Source of the DNA: Actinocatenispora sp963815125
Lineage (GTDB): Bacteria; Actinomycetota; Actinomycetes; Mycobacteriales; Micromonosporaceae
DNA: 64,000 bases
Reading direction: 5' to 3'
Assembly: GCA_963815125.1 (NCBI GenBank)
Contig: CAWFFM010000006.1
Coordinates: forward strand, 105,499-169,498
The notes beneath the pieces are model-generated. The model ran no database searches and was not told where the DNA came from. It saw only the letters and a list, made by a program, of their open reading frames with translations. The position numbers and the translations under genes are program-made. Below are positions 44,782 to 53,022 of the stretch, piece after piece. How positions within the stretch are numbered: position 1 is the stretch's first letter; every line of letters begins with the position of its first letter.

Positions 44782-44820
44782 CGACGGGGGCCTCCGCGAC
44801 ACTCGCGGAGGCCCCCGTCG
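44782..44820. terminator. Perfect 18-bp terminator hairpin after the chaplin-like gene
   Basis: An uninterrupted 18-bp stem (44782-44799 with 44803-44820) and a 3-nt loop CAC, followed by TTTCG on the + strand. It is 28 bp past the chaplin-like stop at 44848 and upstream of the carboxyltransferase operator, so it shields the two units from each other. Confidence 0.8.
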
Positions 44821-44847
44821 TTTCGACCCGACCGGGCCGAAACGCCT

Positions 44848-45729
44848 CTAGTGACGGATGGCGGTGGAACTGCCGTGCGCGCCCACCCCGACACCGCCGA
44901 CGGCGATACCGTTGTCGACCACGTTCACCGGGATCTCGACCGGCACGGATACCTGGTTACCCGACAGGGTGCCCCAGTTGCCGGACGAGGCCAGCATGGC
45001 GTCGTCACCGTCGGCCCGGACGACGGACCCGCCGGACCGGTGGGCCATGATCGGCCGCAGGTGCTGCAGCGCGGACCGGTGGTTGGCCCGGGTGGACCGG
45101 TGGTTCACGACCGGCCTGACGACCGAACGGAACGTGTCCATCTCCGCGCCCTCGGTCGCGCGGCTGTAGCCACCGTTGGACGAGCCCTCCGCGCAGTCGC
45201 CGCCGACGCCGAGACCCAGCACGCCGATCCCGTTGCCACACACCTGGACCGGTACGTGGACCGGCACGGACACCTGGTTGCCGGACAGCGTGCCGTCGTT
45301 GTTGCCGGAAGCCAGCGTCGCCGACTCCTCGTCGGCAGCACCGGTGGCGCAGTGGCTGGAACCACCCAGACCGACACCCAGCACACCGATCCCGTTGTCA
45401 CAGACGTTCACCGGCACGTGGACCGGCACCGAGACCTGGTTGCCGGACAGCGTGCCGTCGTTGTTGCCGGAAGCCAGCGTCGCCGACTCCTCATCGGCAC
45501 CGGTGGCGCAGTGGCCGGCACCGGGGACACCCACGCCCAACACGCCGATCCCGTTGCCGCAGACGTCCACCGGGACGTCGACCGGCGCCGAAATCTGGTT
45601 ACCGGACAGCGTGCCGTTGTTCCCGGTCGAGGTTGCGGTCGTGTCGGCGTGCGCGGCGGTCGCGCCGGCCAACAGGAAACCGGCGGAAAGAATGCCGACA
45701 CGAGCGGTACGACGTACCCATGTGTTCAC
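44848..45729 (-). CDS. Multi-repeat chaplin-like secreted protein
   Basis: 293 aa from GTG 45729. A signal peptide (RTARVGILSAGFLLAGATAA ending AHA) is followed by four chaplin-type repeats of about 40 residues. Each has the form GxLSGNQxSxPVxVPVxVCxN followed by GIGVLGVG. Repeats 1-3 carry the Cys pair (14 or 16 residues between); repeat 4, after a 70-residue His/Arg/Ser-rich linker, has none. Chaplins assemble into amyloid-like films that coat aerial hyphae. Streptomyces long chaplins have two domains plus a sorting signal and short ones have one domain. Four domains and no sorting signal is not the usual plan. About 60 bp are nearly identical between repeats 2 and 3 at DNA level. Confidence 0.85.
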   Translation of the reverse strand: MNTWVRRTARVGILSAGFLLAGATAAHADTTATSTGNNGTLSGNQISAPVDVPVDVCGNGIGVLGVGVPGAGHCATGADEESATLASGNNDGTLSGNQVSVPVHVPVNVCDNGIGVLGVGLGGSSHCATGAADEESATLASGNNDGTLSGNQVSVPVHVPVQVCGNGIGVLGLGVGGDCAEGSSNGGYSRATEGAEMDTFRSVVRPVVNHRSTRANHRSALQHLRPIMAHRSGGSVVRADGDDAMLASSGNWGTLSGNQVSVPVEIPVNVVDNGIAVGGVGVGAHGSSTAIRH

Positions 45730-45913
45730 GAGTTGTCAGTGCCTTTCACTATGCGATGGAGGAATTCCGGAGGTACTGCGGTCCGGCGGTGACTGCCCAC
45801 CGGATCTCCCCGGAGTGATTCGAGCGCGGTGCGCCCGCCGTACGTTCGGTGCTGCCCGGTCCCGGGTCGTACGGCCACGCCACGCTGAGCGGCCGTACCC
45901 GGGGCGGTCCGTG

Positions 45914-46903
45914 TCAGTCGGGTGAGACGACCGGATCCGCCTCGCCGCGGCGGGGTGTTCCGAGTGCGGCGGTGGCCGGCCGTACCCGCGATGCCGAGCC
46001 GGTACGCACTGCGGTGGGCGGCTCGGCGGCTGCGCAGACACCACCGTCGGTGTGCGCGGCCGATGAGGCGGCCGAGCCCCCACTGGACATGCCCGGACCA
46101 GGGGACGCCGGCAGTGGCGTCGGTCCGGGACGCCCCGGCGCCGGCAGTTCGGCAGCTGGGACCGGGTTCGCCGGGCGGGCCGTGGAGCCGTCAGTCCAGG
46201 TCGCGGATGTACGGACGGCCGTGCGGTGAACCGTGTCGACCCGCCGGGGCTGTTCCGTCGACGGGCCGGACCCACTCACCGGCACGCCTGTCGACGACGT
46301 AGCGGCGCGGCCCGACACCCCTGGGAGCAGAGGGCCGGTGGCACCGGGTACGCCGCTGACCGGGCGCGTGGCAGAGGTGAGCGGTCCGGGCACGGGGTGG
46401 GCCGTCGTGGCCGTACGGCCGGACAGCACCACGCCAGGTTCCCCGGCGCCCAGGGTGCGGCGCAGGGATTCCACCGGTGCCGTCAGCGGACGGACCGGCA
46501 TGAGATCGGTACCGACGCTGGAGTGCGCGGCACCGTGGGATGGAACGGCCTCCGCACCGCGCGCGGCCTCGCGGGCCGTGCGCCCGGGACTGTCGTCCGG
46601 CGTGGTGTGCGGTCGGGCCGTTCCGCCATGCGAGCCGGCACACGGCCGGTCGCAGGTCTCCGTACCGACGGCGGCGCCGTCGAGTCGGGCGAGCGTGTCG
46701 ATCACCGTTGCGGGGACCGTACGGGGCGGGGCGGCGGCCGCCACATGGCTGCCGAGCAACCAGGCGGTACCGGCGACGCCGGCGAGCACCAGCCCGCGCA
46801 GCCCGTAGCGGGTCATCCGGTGCAGCGCGGAACTGCGTACGCAGGAGCGGCCCGGCAGCGGTGAACGCGACACACGTTCGCCCTGCATCGGCTGCTGAAC
46901 CAT
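45914..46903 (-). CDS. Secreted Pro/Ser/Thr-rich hypothetical protein
   Basis: 329 aa from ATG 46903; an in-frame ATG at 46888 is an alternative. A basic stretch and a hydrophobic helix (YGLRGLVLAGVAGTAWLLGS) ending AAAAP serve as a long signal peptide or anchor. The mature part is low complexity, rich in Pro, Thr, Ser, Ala and Gly, with one Cys pair (ETCDRPC) and another Cys near the end. No domain is recognised. It sits directly upstream of the chaplin-like gene on the same strand with 184 bp between, so it may belong to the same surface-layer programme. Its composition alone cannot rule out overcalling. Confidence 0.55.
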   Translation of the reverse strand: MVQQPMQGERVSRSPLPGRSCVRSSALHRMTRYGLRGLVLAGVAGTAWLLGSHVAAAAPPRTVPATVIDTLARLDGAAVGTETCDRPCAGSHGGTARPHTTPDDSPGRTAREAARGAEAVPSHGAAHSSVGTDLMPVRPLTAPVESLRRTLGAGEPGVVLSGRTATTAHPVPGPLTSATRPVSGVPGATGPLLPGVSGRAATSSTGVPVSGSGPSTEQPRRVDTVHRTAVRTSATWTDGSTARPANPVPAAELPAPGRPGPTPLPASPGPGMSSGGSAASSAAHTDGGVCAAAEPPTAVRTGSASRVRPATAALGTPRRGEADPVVSPD

Positions 46904-46974
46904 GCGTACCGGACCCTTCGTGTCGATCGGAGCACGTTACGTAGTTCTCAACGATGCCCGTCACCCGAAGACAC

Positions 46975-46998
46975 GCCAGGTGATGCCTGTCACCTGGC
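46975..46998. terminator. Hairpin after cutC
   Basis: GCCAGGTGA (46975-46983) and TCACCTGGC (46990-46998) form a perfect 9-bp stem with a 6-nt loop, 36 bp past the cutC stop at 47034. No T-run. Confidence 0.6.
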
Positions 46999-47033
46999 TA
47001 CACGCAAGTGGCAGAGAGGTCTGTATCGGCTGC

Positions 47034-47810
47034 TCAGCCCAGTGGTGCCCGGAGCACCCGGCCCACCGCGGCCGTCGTGGTCACCTTCCGGGCGTACTCC
47101 GGCGGCCCGGTACGCCCACCCAGATGCGGCCGGGAGTTGCGGTGCACCATCGGGCTGTCCACCAGCTCGCCGGCGCTGAAGTGCACCTCGGTGACACCGG
47201 TCTGCGCCACGATCCGGGCCACATTGCGCTCGGTCACGCCGGCCCCGGCCAGTACGGTGATCCGGCCCGCCGCGGCCGACACCAGCTCGGCGATCAGCGG
47301 CGCACCCTCCAACGCCGACGCCTCCTGCCCGGAGGTCAGTACCCGGTCCACGCCGCACCCGACCAGCGTCTCCAGCGCCGCGAACGGGTCGGCGACCAGG
47401 TCGAACGCGCGGTGGAAGGTGGTGGACAGTCCACTCGCGGCGGCCAGCAGCGAACGCAGGACCGGTACGTCCACAGCGCCGTCCGGGGTCAGTGCACCGG
47501 TCACCACACCCGCCACCCCGGCGGTACGGAACAGTTCGACATCGCGGCGCATCAGCGCGACCTCGTCTGAGTCGTAGACGAAGTCACCACCCCGGGGCCG
47601 GACGATCGGATGCACCCGGATCCGGGAGACGCGGCCCAGCACCTGCTCCACCAGACCCAGCGACGGGGTGACACCGCCCTCGAACAGGGCGCTGCACAGC
47701 TCGATGCGGTCCGCGCCGGCATCCTCGGCGGCCACCGCACCGGCCACGCTGTCGACGCAGACCTCGTACGTCAGCCCCGGTCGCCGCCCGCCCCCGCCAG
47801 CCATGCGCAC
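47034..47810 (-). CDS. cutC: CutC family (copper homeostasis) protein
   Basis: About 258 aa from GTG 47810, or 256 from ATG 47804; both are 3-9 bp after the HMG-CoA lyase stop. CutC motifs are seen: YEVCVDSVAGAVAAEDAGAD, RIELCSALFEGGVTPS, VHPIVRPRGGDFVYDSDE and VGVDRVLTSG (here GCGVDRVLTSGQ). The TIM-barrel family was linked to copper tolerance in E. coli, but its biochemical activity is uncertain. It is the last gene of the biotin carboxylase-HMG-CoA lyase unit, which is an odd partner for copper handling and hints at a metabolic role. Confidence 0.9.
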   Translation of the reverse strand: MRMAGGGGRRPGLTYEVCVDSVAGAVAAEDAGADRIELCSALFEGGVTPSLGLVEQVLGRVSRIRVHPIVRPRGGDFVYDSDEVALMRRDVELFRTAGVAGVVTGALTPDGAVDVPVLRSLLAAASGLSTTFHRAFDLVADPFAALETLVGCGVDRVLTSGQEASALEGAPLIAELVSAAAGRITVLAGAGVTERNVARIVAQTGVTEVHFSAGELVDSPMVHRNSRPHLGGRTGPPEYARKVTTTAAVGRVLRAPLG

Positions 47811-47813
47811 ACC

Positions 47814-48731
47814 TCAGACCGGGATCGTGCGGTACCGGGGTCCGGCCCGCAACACCCCGGACGGCAGCTCGCGCCCGACGACGTCCTGCGCCATGCCGGC
47901 CACCTCGACCATCGCGTCCAGGTCGATGCCGGTACGGATACCCATGTCGGACAGCATGTGCACCACCTCCTCGGTGGCCACGTTGCCGGTCGCGCCCGGC
48001 GCGTACGGGCAGCCGCCGAGACCACCGACGCTGGCGTCGAACTCTGTGATGCCCAGTTGCATCGCGGTGAGGATGTTGGCCAGTCCGGTGCCCCGGGTGT
48101 TGTGGAAGTGCAGCAGCACCGGGATGTCGGGCTGGCGGTCGCGTACGGCGCTGACCAGTTCGGTGACCCGTCGCGGCGTGGCCATCCCGGTGGTGTCACC
48201 GAACGCCAGCCGGTCCGCGCCGTCGGCGACCACCCGGTCCACGATGGCCGCGACGCGCTCCGGCGCCACGTCACCCTCGTACGGGCAGCCGAAGCTGGTC
48301 GCCACGATCACCTCGACCCGGGCACCCGCCTCGTGCAGTTGACCGATCAGCGCGGAGATGTCGTCCAACGACTCCGCGGTGGAGCGGTTGACGTTGCGCC
48401 GGTTGTGCGTGTCGCTGGCCGACACGACGACCTCGATCTCGGTGAACCCGGCGGCCAGTGCGCGGGTCGCGCCGCGGGAGTTGGGGATCAGCGCGGAGTA
48501 GCGCACGTCGGGGTTGCGCTGCGCCGCCGCCCACACCTCGTCGGCGTCGGCCATCTGCGGGATCGCCTTCGGATGTACGAAGCTGACCGCCTCGATGCGG
48601 CGCACACCGGTGCGCGACAGCGCGTCCAGCAACCGTACCTTCGCGTCGGTCGGTACGGGATCCTCGTTCTGCAGTCCGTCCCGTGGCCCGACCTCGCGGA
48701 TCGAGACCTCGTCCGGCAGGTCCGCTGTCAC
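47814..48731 (-). CDS. Hydroxymethylglutaryl-CoA lyase
   Basis: 305 aa from GTG 48731, with AGGAGG just upstream. HMG-CoA lyase signatures: IREVGPRDGLQNE (catalytic Arg and Asp), SFVHPKAIPQMADADEV, and the Cys loop GGLGGCPYAPGATGNVATEE. It splits HMG-CoA into acetyl-CoA and acetoacetate, the last step of leucine breakdown. It follows the biotin carboxylase gene by 66 bp and precedes cutC by 3 bp. Methylglutaconyl-CoA hydratase, which would complete the pathway, is not in the window. Confidence 0.94.
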   Translation of the reverse strand: MTADLPDEVSIREVGPRDGLQNEDPVPTDAKVRLLDALSRTGVRRIEAVSFVHPKAIPQMADADEVWAAAQRNPDVRYSALIPNSRGATRALAAGFTEIEVVVSASDTHNRRNVNRSTAESLDDISALIGQLHEAGARVEVIVATSFGCPYEGDVAPERVAAIVDRVVADGADRLAFGDTTGMATPRRVTELVSAVRDRQPDIPVLLHFHNTRGTGLANILTAMQLGITEFDASVGGLGGCPYAPGATGNVATEEVVHMLSDMGIRTGIDLDAMVEVAGMAQDVVGRELPSGVLRAGPRYRTIPV

Positions 48732-48797
48732 TGCTACCTCCTGTGCGCCGGGTCGGTGCCGGTGCGGGACCCGTCGGGCCCCGCACCGGCCCGCAGA

Positions 48798-50129
48798 TCA
48801 GGACCGCATCCGACCGATGATGCCGGTGTCGTACTCGCCCGAGACGAACTCGTCGTAGTCGAGCAGTTCGGCGAAGAACGGCAGGTTGCTCTTCGGACCG
48901 GTGATCTCGAAGCCGGCCACCGCCTCCTTCGCCCGGGCCAGCACCGTGGCACGGTCTGGGCCGGACACGATCAGCTTGGCCATCAGCGAATCGTAGTTCG
49001 GGGTGACGGTGGTGCCGGGGCCGTAACCGGCGTCGACGCGTACCCCTTCGCCGGTCGGCTCGACCCAGGTCTTCACCGCGCCCGGACCGGGCAGGAACCG
49101 CTTCGGGTCCTCGGCGTTGATCCGCAGCTCCAGCGCGTGGCCGGTCAGCTCCAGTTCCGCCGGGTTGAACCCGGGCTCCTCACCGGAGGCGATCCGCAGC
49201 TGCGCCTCGACCAGGTCGATGCCCAGGGTGGCCTCGGTGATCGGGTGCTCGACCTGCAGCCGGGTGTTCATCTCCAGGAAGAAGAAGTCGCCGGTGGCCG
49301 GGTCGAGCAGGCACTCGACGGTGCCGGCGTTGCGGTAGTTGACGGTCTCGCCGGCGAGCTGCGCGGCGCCGAGCAGCCGGGCCCGCAGTTCGGGGCTGAC
49401 CGCGGGCGACGGCGCCTCCTCGGCGACCTTCTGGTTGCGACGCTGTACGGAGCACTCCCGCTCGCCGAGCGCCACGACGCGGCCGTCGGCCAGGCCGAGG
49501 ATCTGCACCTCGATGTGGCGTACCCGGGGAAAGTAGCGCTCGATCAGCACGCTGCCGTCACCGAACATCCGCTCGGCGAAGCCGCGTACCTTGTCGAACT
49601 CGGTGCGCAACGCGTCGACGTCGGCCGCGGCGGCCATGCCCATCCCGCCGCCGCCTGCGGCGGCCTTCACCATCACCGGGTAGCCGATCGACTCGGCGGC
49701 GGAGATCGCGGCCTCGACCGTGTCCATCGGGGTCTTGGTGCCCGGCGAGACCGGCACCCCGGCGGCGGCCATCAGGTTGCGCGCGTTGATCTTGTCGCCC
49801 ATCTGGTCGATGGCGTCGGCGGGCGGGCCGACCCAGATCAGACCGGCGCCGACCACGGCGCGGGCGAACTCGGCGTTCTCGGACAGGAAGCCGTAGCCGG
49901 GGTGGATCGCCGCGGCATTCGTCTGCTTGGCGGCGGCGAGGATCGCCTCGGTGTTGCGGTACGCCTGCGCGGGGCCGATGTCCACGGCCTCGTCGGCCTC
50001 GGTCACGAACGGGAGACCGGCATCCACCTCGGAGTGCACCGCGATGGTGCGGACCCCCAGCCGGCGCGCGGTGCGGATGACACGCCGCGCGATCTCCCCC
50101 CGGTTGGCGACCAGCAGCGACTCGATCAC
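48798..50129 (-). CDS. Biotin carboxylase (acyl-CoA carboxylase alpha, without carrier domain)
   Basis: 443 aa from GTG 50129, with AGGAGG 4 nt upstream. A complete biotin carboxylase: IESLLVANRGEIARRVIRTA, ATP-grasp glycine loop KAAAGGGGMGM, GERECSVQRRNQKV and FLEMNTRLQVEHPITEA. It ends after the C-terminal lid and has no BT or biotinyl (AMKM) region. Actinobacterial methylcrotonyl-type alpha subunits normally extend to 600-680 aa with a biotinyl domain. The biotin-carrying part must come from another gene. No AMKM motif is seen in neighbouring frames. An operator shared with the carboxyltransferase gene lies 17 bp upstream. Confidence 0.93.
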   Translation of the reverse strand: MIESLLVANRGEIARRVIRTARRLGVRTIAVHSEVDAGLPFVTEADEAVDIGPAQAYRNTEAILAAAKQTNAAAIHPGYGFLSENAEFARAVVGAGLIWVGPPADAIDQMGDKINARNLMAAAGVPVSPGTKTPMDTVEAAISAAESIGYPVMVKAAAGGGGMGMAAAADVDALRTEFDKVRGFAERMFGDGSVLIERYFPRVRHIEVQILGLADGRVVALGERECSVQRRNQKVAEEAPSPAVSPELRARLLGAAQLAGETVNYRNAGTVECLLDPATGDFFFLEMNTRLQVEHPITEATLGIDLVEAQLRIASGEEPGFNPAELELTGHALELRINAEDPKRFLPGPGAVKTWVEPTGEGVRVDAGYGPGTTVTPNYDSLMAKLIVSGPDRATVLARAKEAVAGFEITGPKSNLPFFAELLDYDEFVSGEYDTGIIGRMRS

Positions 50130-50145
50130 ATGCCCTCCTGATGTA

Positions 50146-50161
50146 CTGAACGATCGTTAGG
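50146..50161. promoter_or_regulatory. TetR-type operator upstream of the biotin carboxylase gene
   Basis: Identical 16 bp to the site at 44709-44724: CTGAACGATCGTTAGG, palindromic core 50149-50158. It lies 17 bp before the GTG at 50129, so a bound repressor would cover the start of transcription. Confidence 0.75.
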
Positions 50162-50223
50162 TTACTGGACCTGCGGCCTGCCGGCCATCCCAGAGCCTAA
50201 GGCGGACGCCGATCGGCGGCACC

Positions 50224-50283
50224 GCCGCGGCACCGGTCGTGGCCAGGCATATTGCCGCGGCACCGGCCCCAGCCAGGCATATC
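50224..50283. repeat. Two-copy tandem 30-bp repeat
   Basis: Two direct copies (50224-50253 and 50254-50283) of GCCGCGGCACCGGnnnn followed by GCCAGGCATAT, differing at a few positions. They lie in the intergenic gap between the carboxylase operator and the STAND regulator gene. Nothing else is recognised in 50162-50372. Confidence 0.6.
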
Positions 50284-50372
50284 GCCCAGAGATGGGCCGA
50301 ACGGCCAATTGCCGGCCAGTTACGGCCCCGTGACGAAACTGCCTGCCGCGCGCGGGCCCCCAGCCGGCCGGA

Positions 50373-52769
50373 TCAGCCGTCGAGCAGGGACCGTACCTCA
50401 CTCGCCGCCGCCGGATCGGCGCCCGCCAGCACCGGGATCGCCCGCCGCCAGTGCTGCCGCGCCTCGGCCCGGCCGCCGGCCGCCCGCAACGCCCGACCCA
50501 GCACCACCCGTACCGTCGCCTCCGCCACCGGGTCGGACTCCTGCTGCCGGAGCTCCAACGCCCGCCGGGCACAGCGGACCGCCCGGGTCGGCTCGTTGAT
50601 CCGCAGATGCGTCGCGGTCAGCTCCAACAGTGCGCTGGCCTCGCCGTGCCGGTCACCCAGCTGACGGCTGATCTCGACCGAGCGCTCGTGCTGCCGTACC
50701 GCGGCGGGTCCCCGGCCCAGCGCGGCCAGTACCGAACCGAGGTTGCTGGTCACCGCCGCCTCCAACTGCCCGCCACCGAGTTCCCGACTCAACGGCAACG
50801 CCTCCGCCAGGTACCGGTACGCCTCCGCGTCGCGTCCCGCCCGGTGCTCCAGCGTGCCCAGGTTGCACAGCGCGGCGGCCTGGGTGGCCCGGCGTTGCGA
50901 CTCGCGCGCCACCGCCAGGCTGTCCCGCAGGTACCGGCGCGCCCGGTCGTACCGGTCCGGCCCGTCGGAGCGGACCGGTTCCCGGTCGGCCTCGTACATC
51001 AGCCGGCGCCCGATGCTGTTCAGGATCGTCGCCTCACCGTCCCGGGCGCCGGCCGCACGGAACGCGGTCAGGGCGAGTTCCTGATGGCGGGCCGCCTCGA
51101 CCGGCCGGTGCTGCGCGAGCAACGCCACACCCAGCCGCTTGTGCTCGGTGGCCGCCAGCAGACTCTCGCCGGCGCGCTCGGCCAGCACCACCGCATGACG
51201 GGCACCGCGTTCCAGTTCGATGAAGTCACCCCGGACGAACGGGTACAGGTTGAGCAGGCTGGCCAGCCGTGCGGCGGTGACCGGCGGTACGGCGGGATGT
51301 TCACCGCACCGGCGCAGCAGCGCGCACAGCGCCGGCCATTCGACCGCGTACCAGCGCAGCGCGGCGTCGTAGGTGGCGAACGTCGGCGCGCGCGGATCGG
51401 CCACCTCCTCCGCCGGGAACGGCGGGTCGCTGGCCGGCCACAGCAGCCGGTCCGCCCGGTACGCGGTCGCGGCGACGTACGAGACCAGCCGGCCCAGCGC
51501 CGCGTCGGCCGATGCCGGATCCACCTCGTCGGCGAGCAGCTCACCGGCGAACGCGTGCAGCAGGTCGTGCTGGCGGTACCGGCCGGCGGCCGGGCTCTCC
51601 AGCAGATGACGGTCGACCAGCTCCTCCAACGCCTGCTCGGTCTCCGCGACGGGCAGCCCGGCCAGCGCGGCAGCGGCCGGTACCGCCAGGTCGTGCCCCG
51701 GCCAGTGGCCCAGCAGCGCGAACAGTCCCGCCGGTACCGGATCGAGCCGGTCGTAGCTGAGCCGGAACGAGGCCCGTACGGCGAGGTCACCGACCCGCAG
51801 TTCGTCCAGCCGACCGCCGGCGGCGGCCAACCGTCCGGCCAGCGAAGCGACCGTCCAGTTGGGGCGTACGGCCAGCCTGGCCCCGGCGATCCGTACGGCG
51901 AGCGGCAACCGCCCGCATGCGGTGACCACCTGCGCCGCCGCGGCGGGCTCGTCGGCCACCCGCTCCGGACCGGCGATCAGACCCAGCAGCCGGACCGCCT
52001 CCTCGGCGGGCAGCTCACCCAGTACGAGGTGGACGGCACCGGCCAGGTCGGCGAGCCGGGTACGGCTGGTGACCAGTACCACGCTGCCCGCACCGGCCGG
52101 CAGCAGCGGCCGGATCTGGGCGGCGTCCCGGGCGTCGTCGAGCAGTACCAGTACCCGACGGCCGGCGAGCGTACTGCGGTAGCGGGCGGCCCGGTCGGCG
52201 AGACTCTCGGTCCGCCGGCCGGGCTCGGCGCCGAGTGCGGTGAGGAAGCTCGCGAGCGCGGCGGACGGTTCGAGCGGCTGCGGGCGACTGCCGGCGAGGT
52301 CGAGGTAGAGCTGACCGTCCGGGTAGTGGTCCCGTACCTGGTGCGCGGCGTGCACGGCGAGGCCGGTCTTGCCGACCCCGCCACCGCCGTCGAGCACCAC
52401 GATCCGGATGCCGTCCGGGTCGTCGGCGGACAGCAGGCGGGTCAGCCGGGACAGTTCCTCGGTGCGGCCGGTGAAGTCGGGCAGGTCGGCGGGCAGTTGC
52501 GCCGGGCCGAAGTCCCGGTCGACCGGTGGCCGCCCGCGCGCCACGGCGGCGAAGTGGTCGGCGTCCCGGCCGGTCAGGCCGAGCGCCGCGACCAGGCGGT
52601 CGATGGTGGCGTGCCGGGGCCGGGCCGCCTCACCGCGCTCCAGGTTGCTGATCGCCCGCACGCTCAGCTGTGCCCGCTCGGCCAGCTCCTCCTGGGTGAG
52701 TCCGGTCGCGGCGCGGGTGGCGGCGAGCAGTTCGGCGAACGACTCGGCTACTGCGGGCTCGGGCTCCAC
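50373..52769 (-). CDS. XRE-NB-ARC-TPR (STAND) transcriptional regulator
   Basis: 798 aa from GTG 52769. Order: an XRE helix-turn-helix (GLTQEELAERAQLSVRAISN, residues 22-60); an NB-ARC ATPase with Walker A LDGGGGVGKTGLAVHAAHQV near 150, Walker B RRVLVLLDDA near 210 and the sensor SRTRLADLAG; a winged-helix segment; then about six TPR repeats (for example ATEHKRLGVALLAQHRPVEA and AALCNLGTLEHRAGRDAEAY) in the C-terminal 300 residues. Such STAND proteins sense a ligand with the TPR part and switch on or off through ATP. They are often pathway-specific regulators. It sits between the carboxylase unit and the TetR gene, which may be accidental. Confidence 0.93.
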   Translation of the reverse strand: MEPEPAVAESFAELLAATRAATGLTQEELAERAQLSVRAISNLERGEAARPRHATIDRLVAALGLTGRDADHFAAVARGRPPVDRDFGPAQLPADLPDFTGRTEELSRLTRLLSADDPDGIRIVVLDGGGGVGKTGLAVHAAHQVRDHYPDGQLYLDLAGSRPQPLEPSAALASFLTALGAEPGRRTESLADRAARYRSTLAGRRVLVLLDDARDAAQIRPLLPAGAGSVVLVTSRTRLADLAGAVHLVLGELPAEEAVRLLGLIAGPERVADEPAAAAQVVTACGRLPLAVRIAGARLAVRPNWTVASLAGRLAAAGGRLDELRVGDLAVRASFRLSYDRLDPVPAGLFALLGHWPGHDLAVPAAAALAGLPVAETEQALEELVDRHLLESPAAGRYRQHDLLHAFAGELLADEVDPASADAALGRLVSYVAATAYRADRLLWPASDPPFPAEEVADPRAPTFATYDAALRWYAVEWPALCALLRRCGEHPAVPPVTAARLASLLNLYPFVRGDFIELERGARHAVVLAERAGESLLAATEHKRLGVALLAQHRPVEAARHQELALTAFRAAGARDGEATILNSIGRRLMYEADREPVRSDGPDRYDRARRYLRDSLAVARESQRRATQAAALCNLGTLEHRAGRDAEAYRYLAEALPLSRELGGGQLEAAVTSNLGSVLAALGRGPAAVRQHERSVEISRQLGDRHGEASALLELTATHLRINEPTRAVRCARRALELRQQESDPVAEATVRVVLGRALRAAGGRAEARQHWRRAIPVLAGADPAAASEVRSLLDG

Positions 52770-53022
52770 GAGCAGGAATTATGCAGCCGGCAGCGACGAT
52801 CACCGAGCACTCTGTCGCTCATCCGGCAGTTATCCGCGCAGGTCACCACCATGATCGACAAGCTGTAGTCGTTTCGTAACCGTGTTAACTGCATTCTTCG
52901 GGTCAGGCGAGCGAGCCGAGGGCCGTTGGTCGGCTGGCAAGGCGGAGCCGCAACCGTGTGCGGGTTGCACTCGGTCGTGGCGACAACGCCGCCATCGGGC
53001 CAACGGGTCCGGCGCAGCGCTC

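Noticed and set aside
44848..45729. CRISPR or tandem satellite because of near-identical 60-bp DNA blocks
   Set aside because: The blocks are in frame and encode chaplin repeats behind a signal peptide.
42080..50141. Very long forward ORFs (to over 900 codons) opposite the acyl-CoA dehydrogenase/carboxylase genes
   Set aside because: They are third-position GC shadows of well-supported reverse-strand genes. Their translations are Arg/Gly/Ala/Pro/Val-rich with no family motif.
50162..50572. Reverse ORF of 136 codons over the 30-bp tandem repeat
   Set aside because: It overlaps the 3' end of the STAND regulator in another frame and is only the repeat translated.
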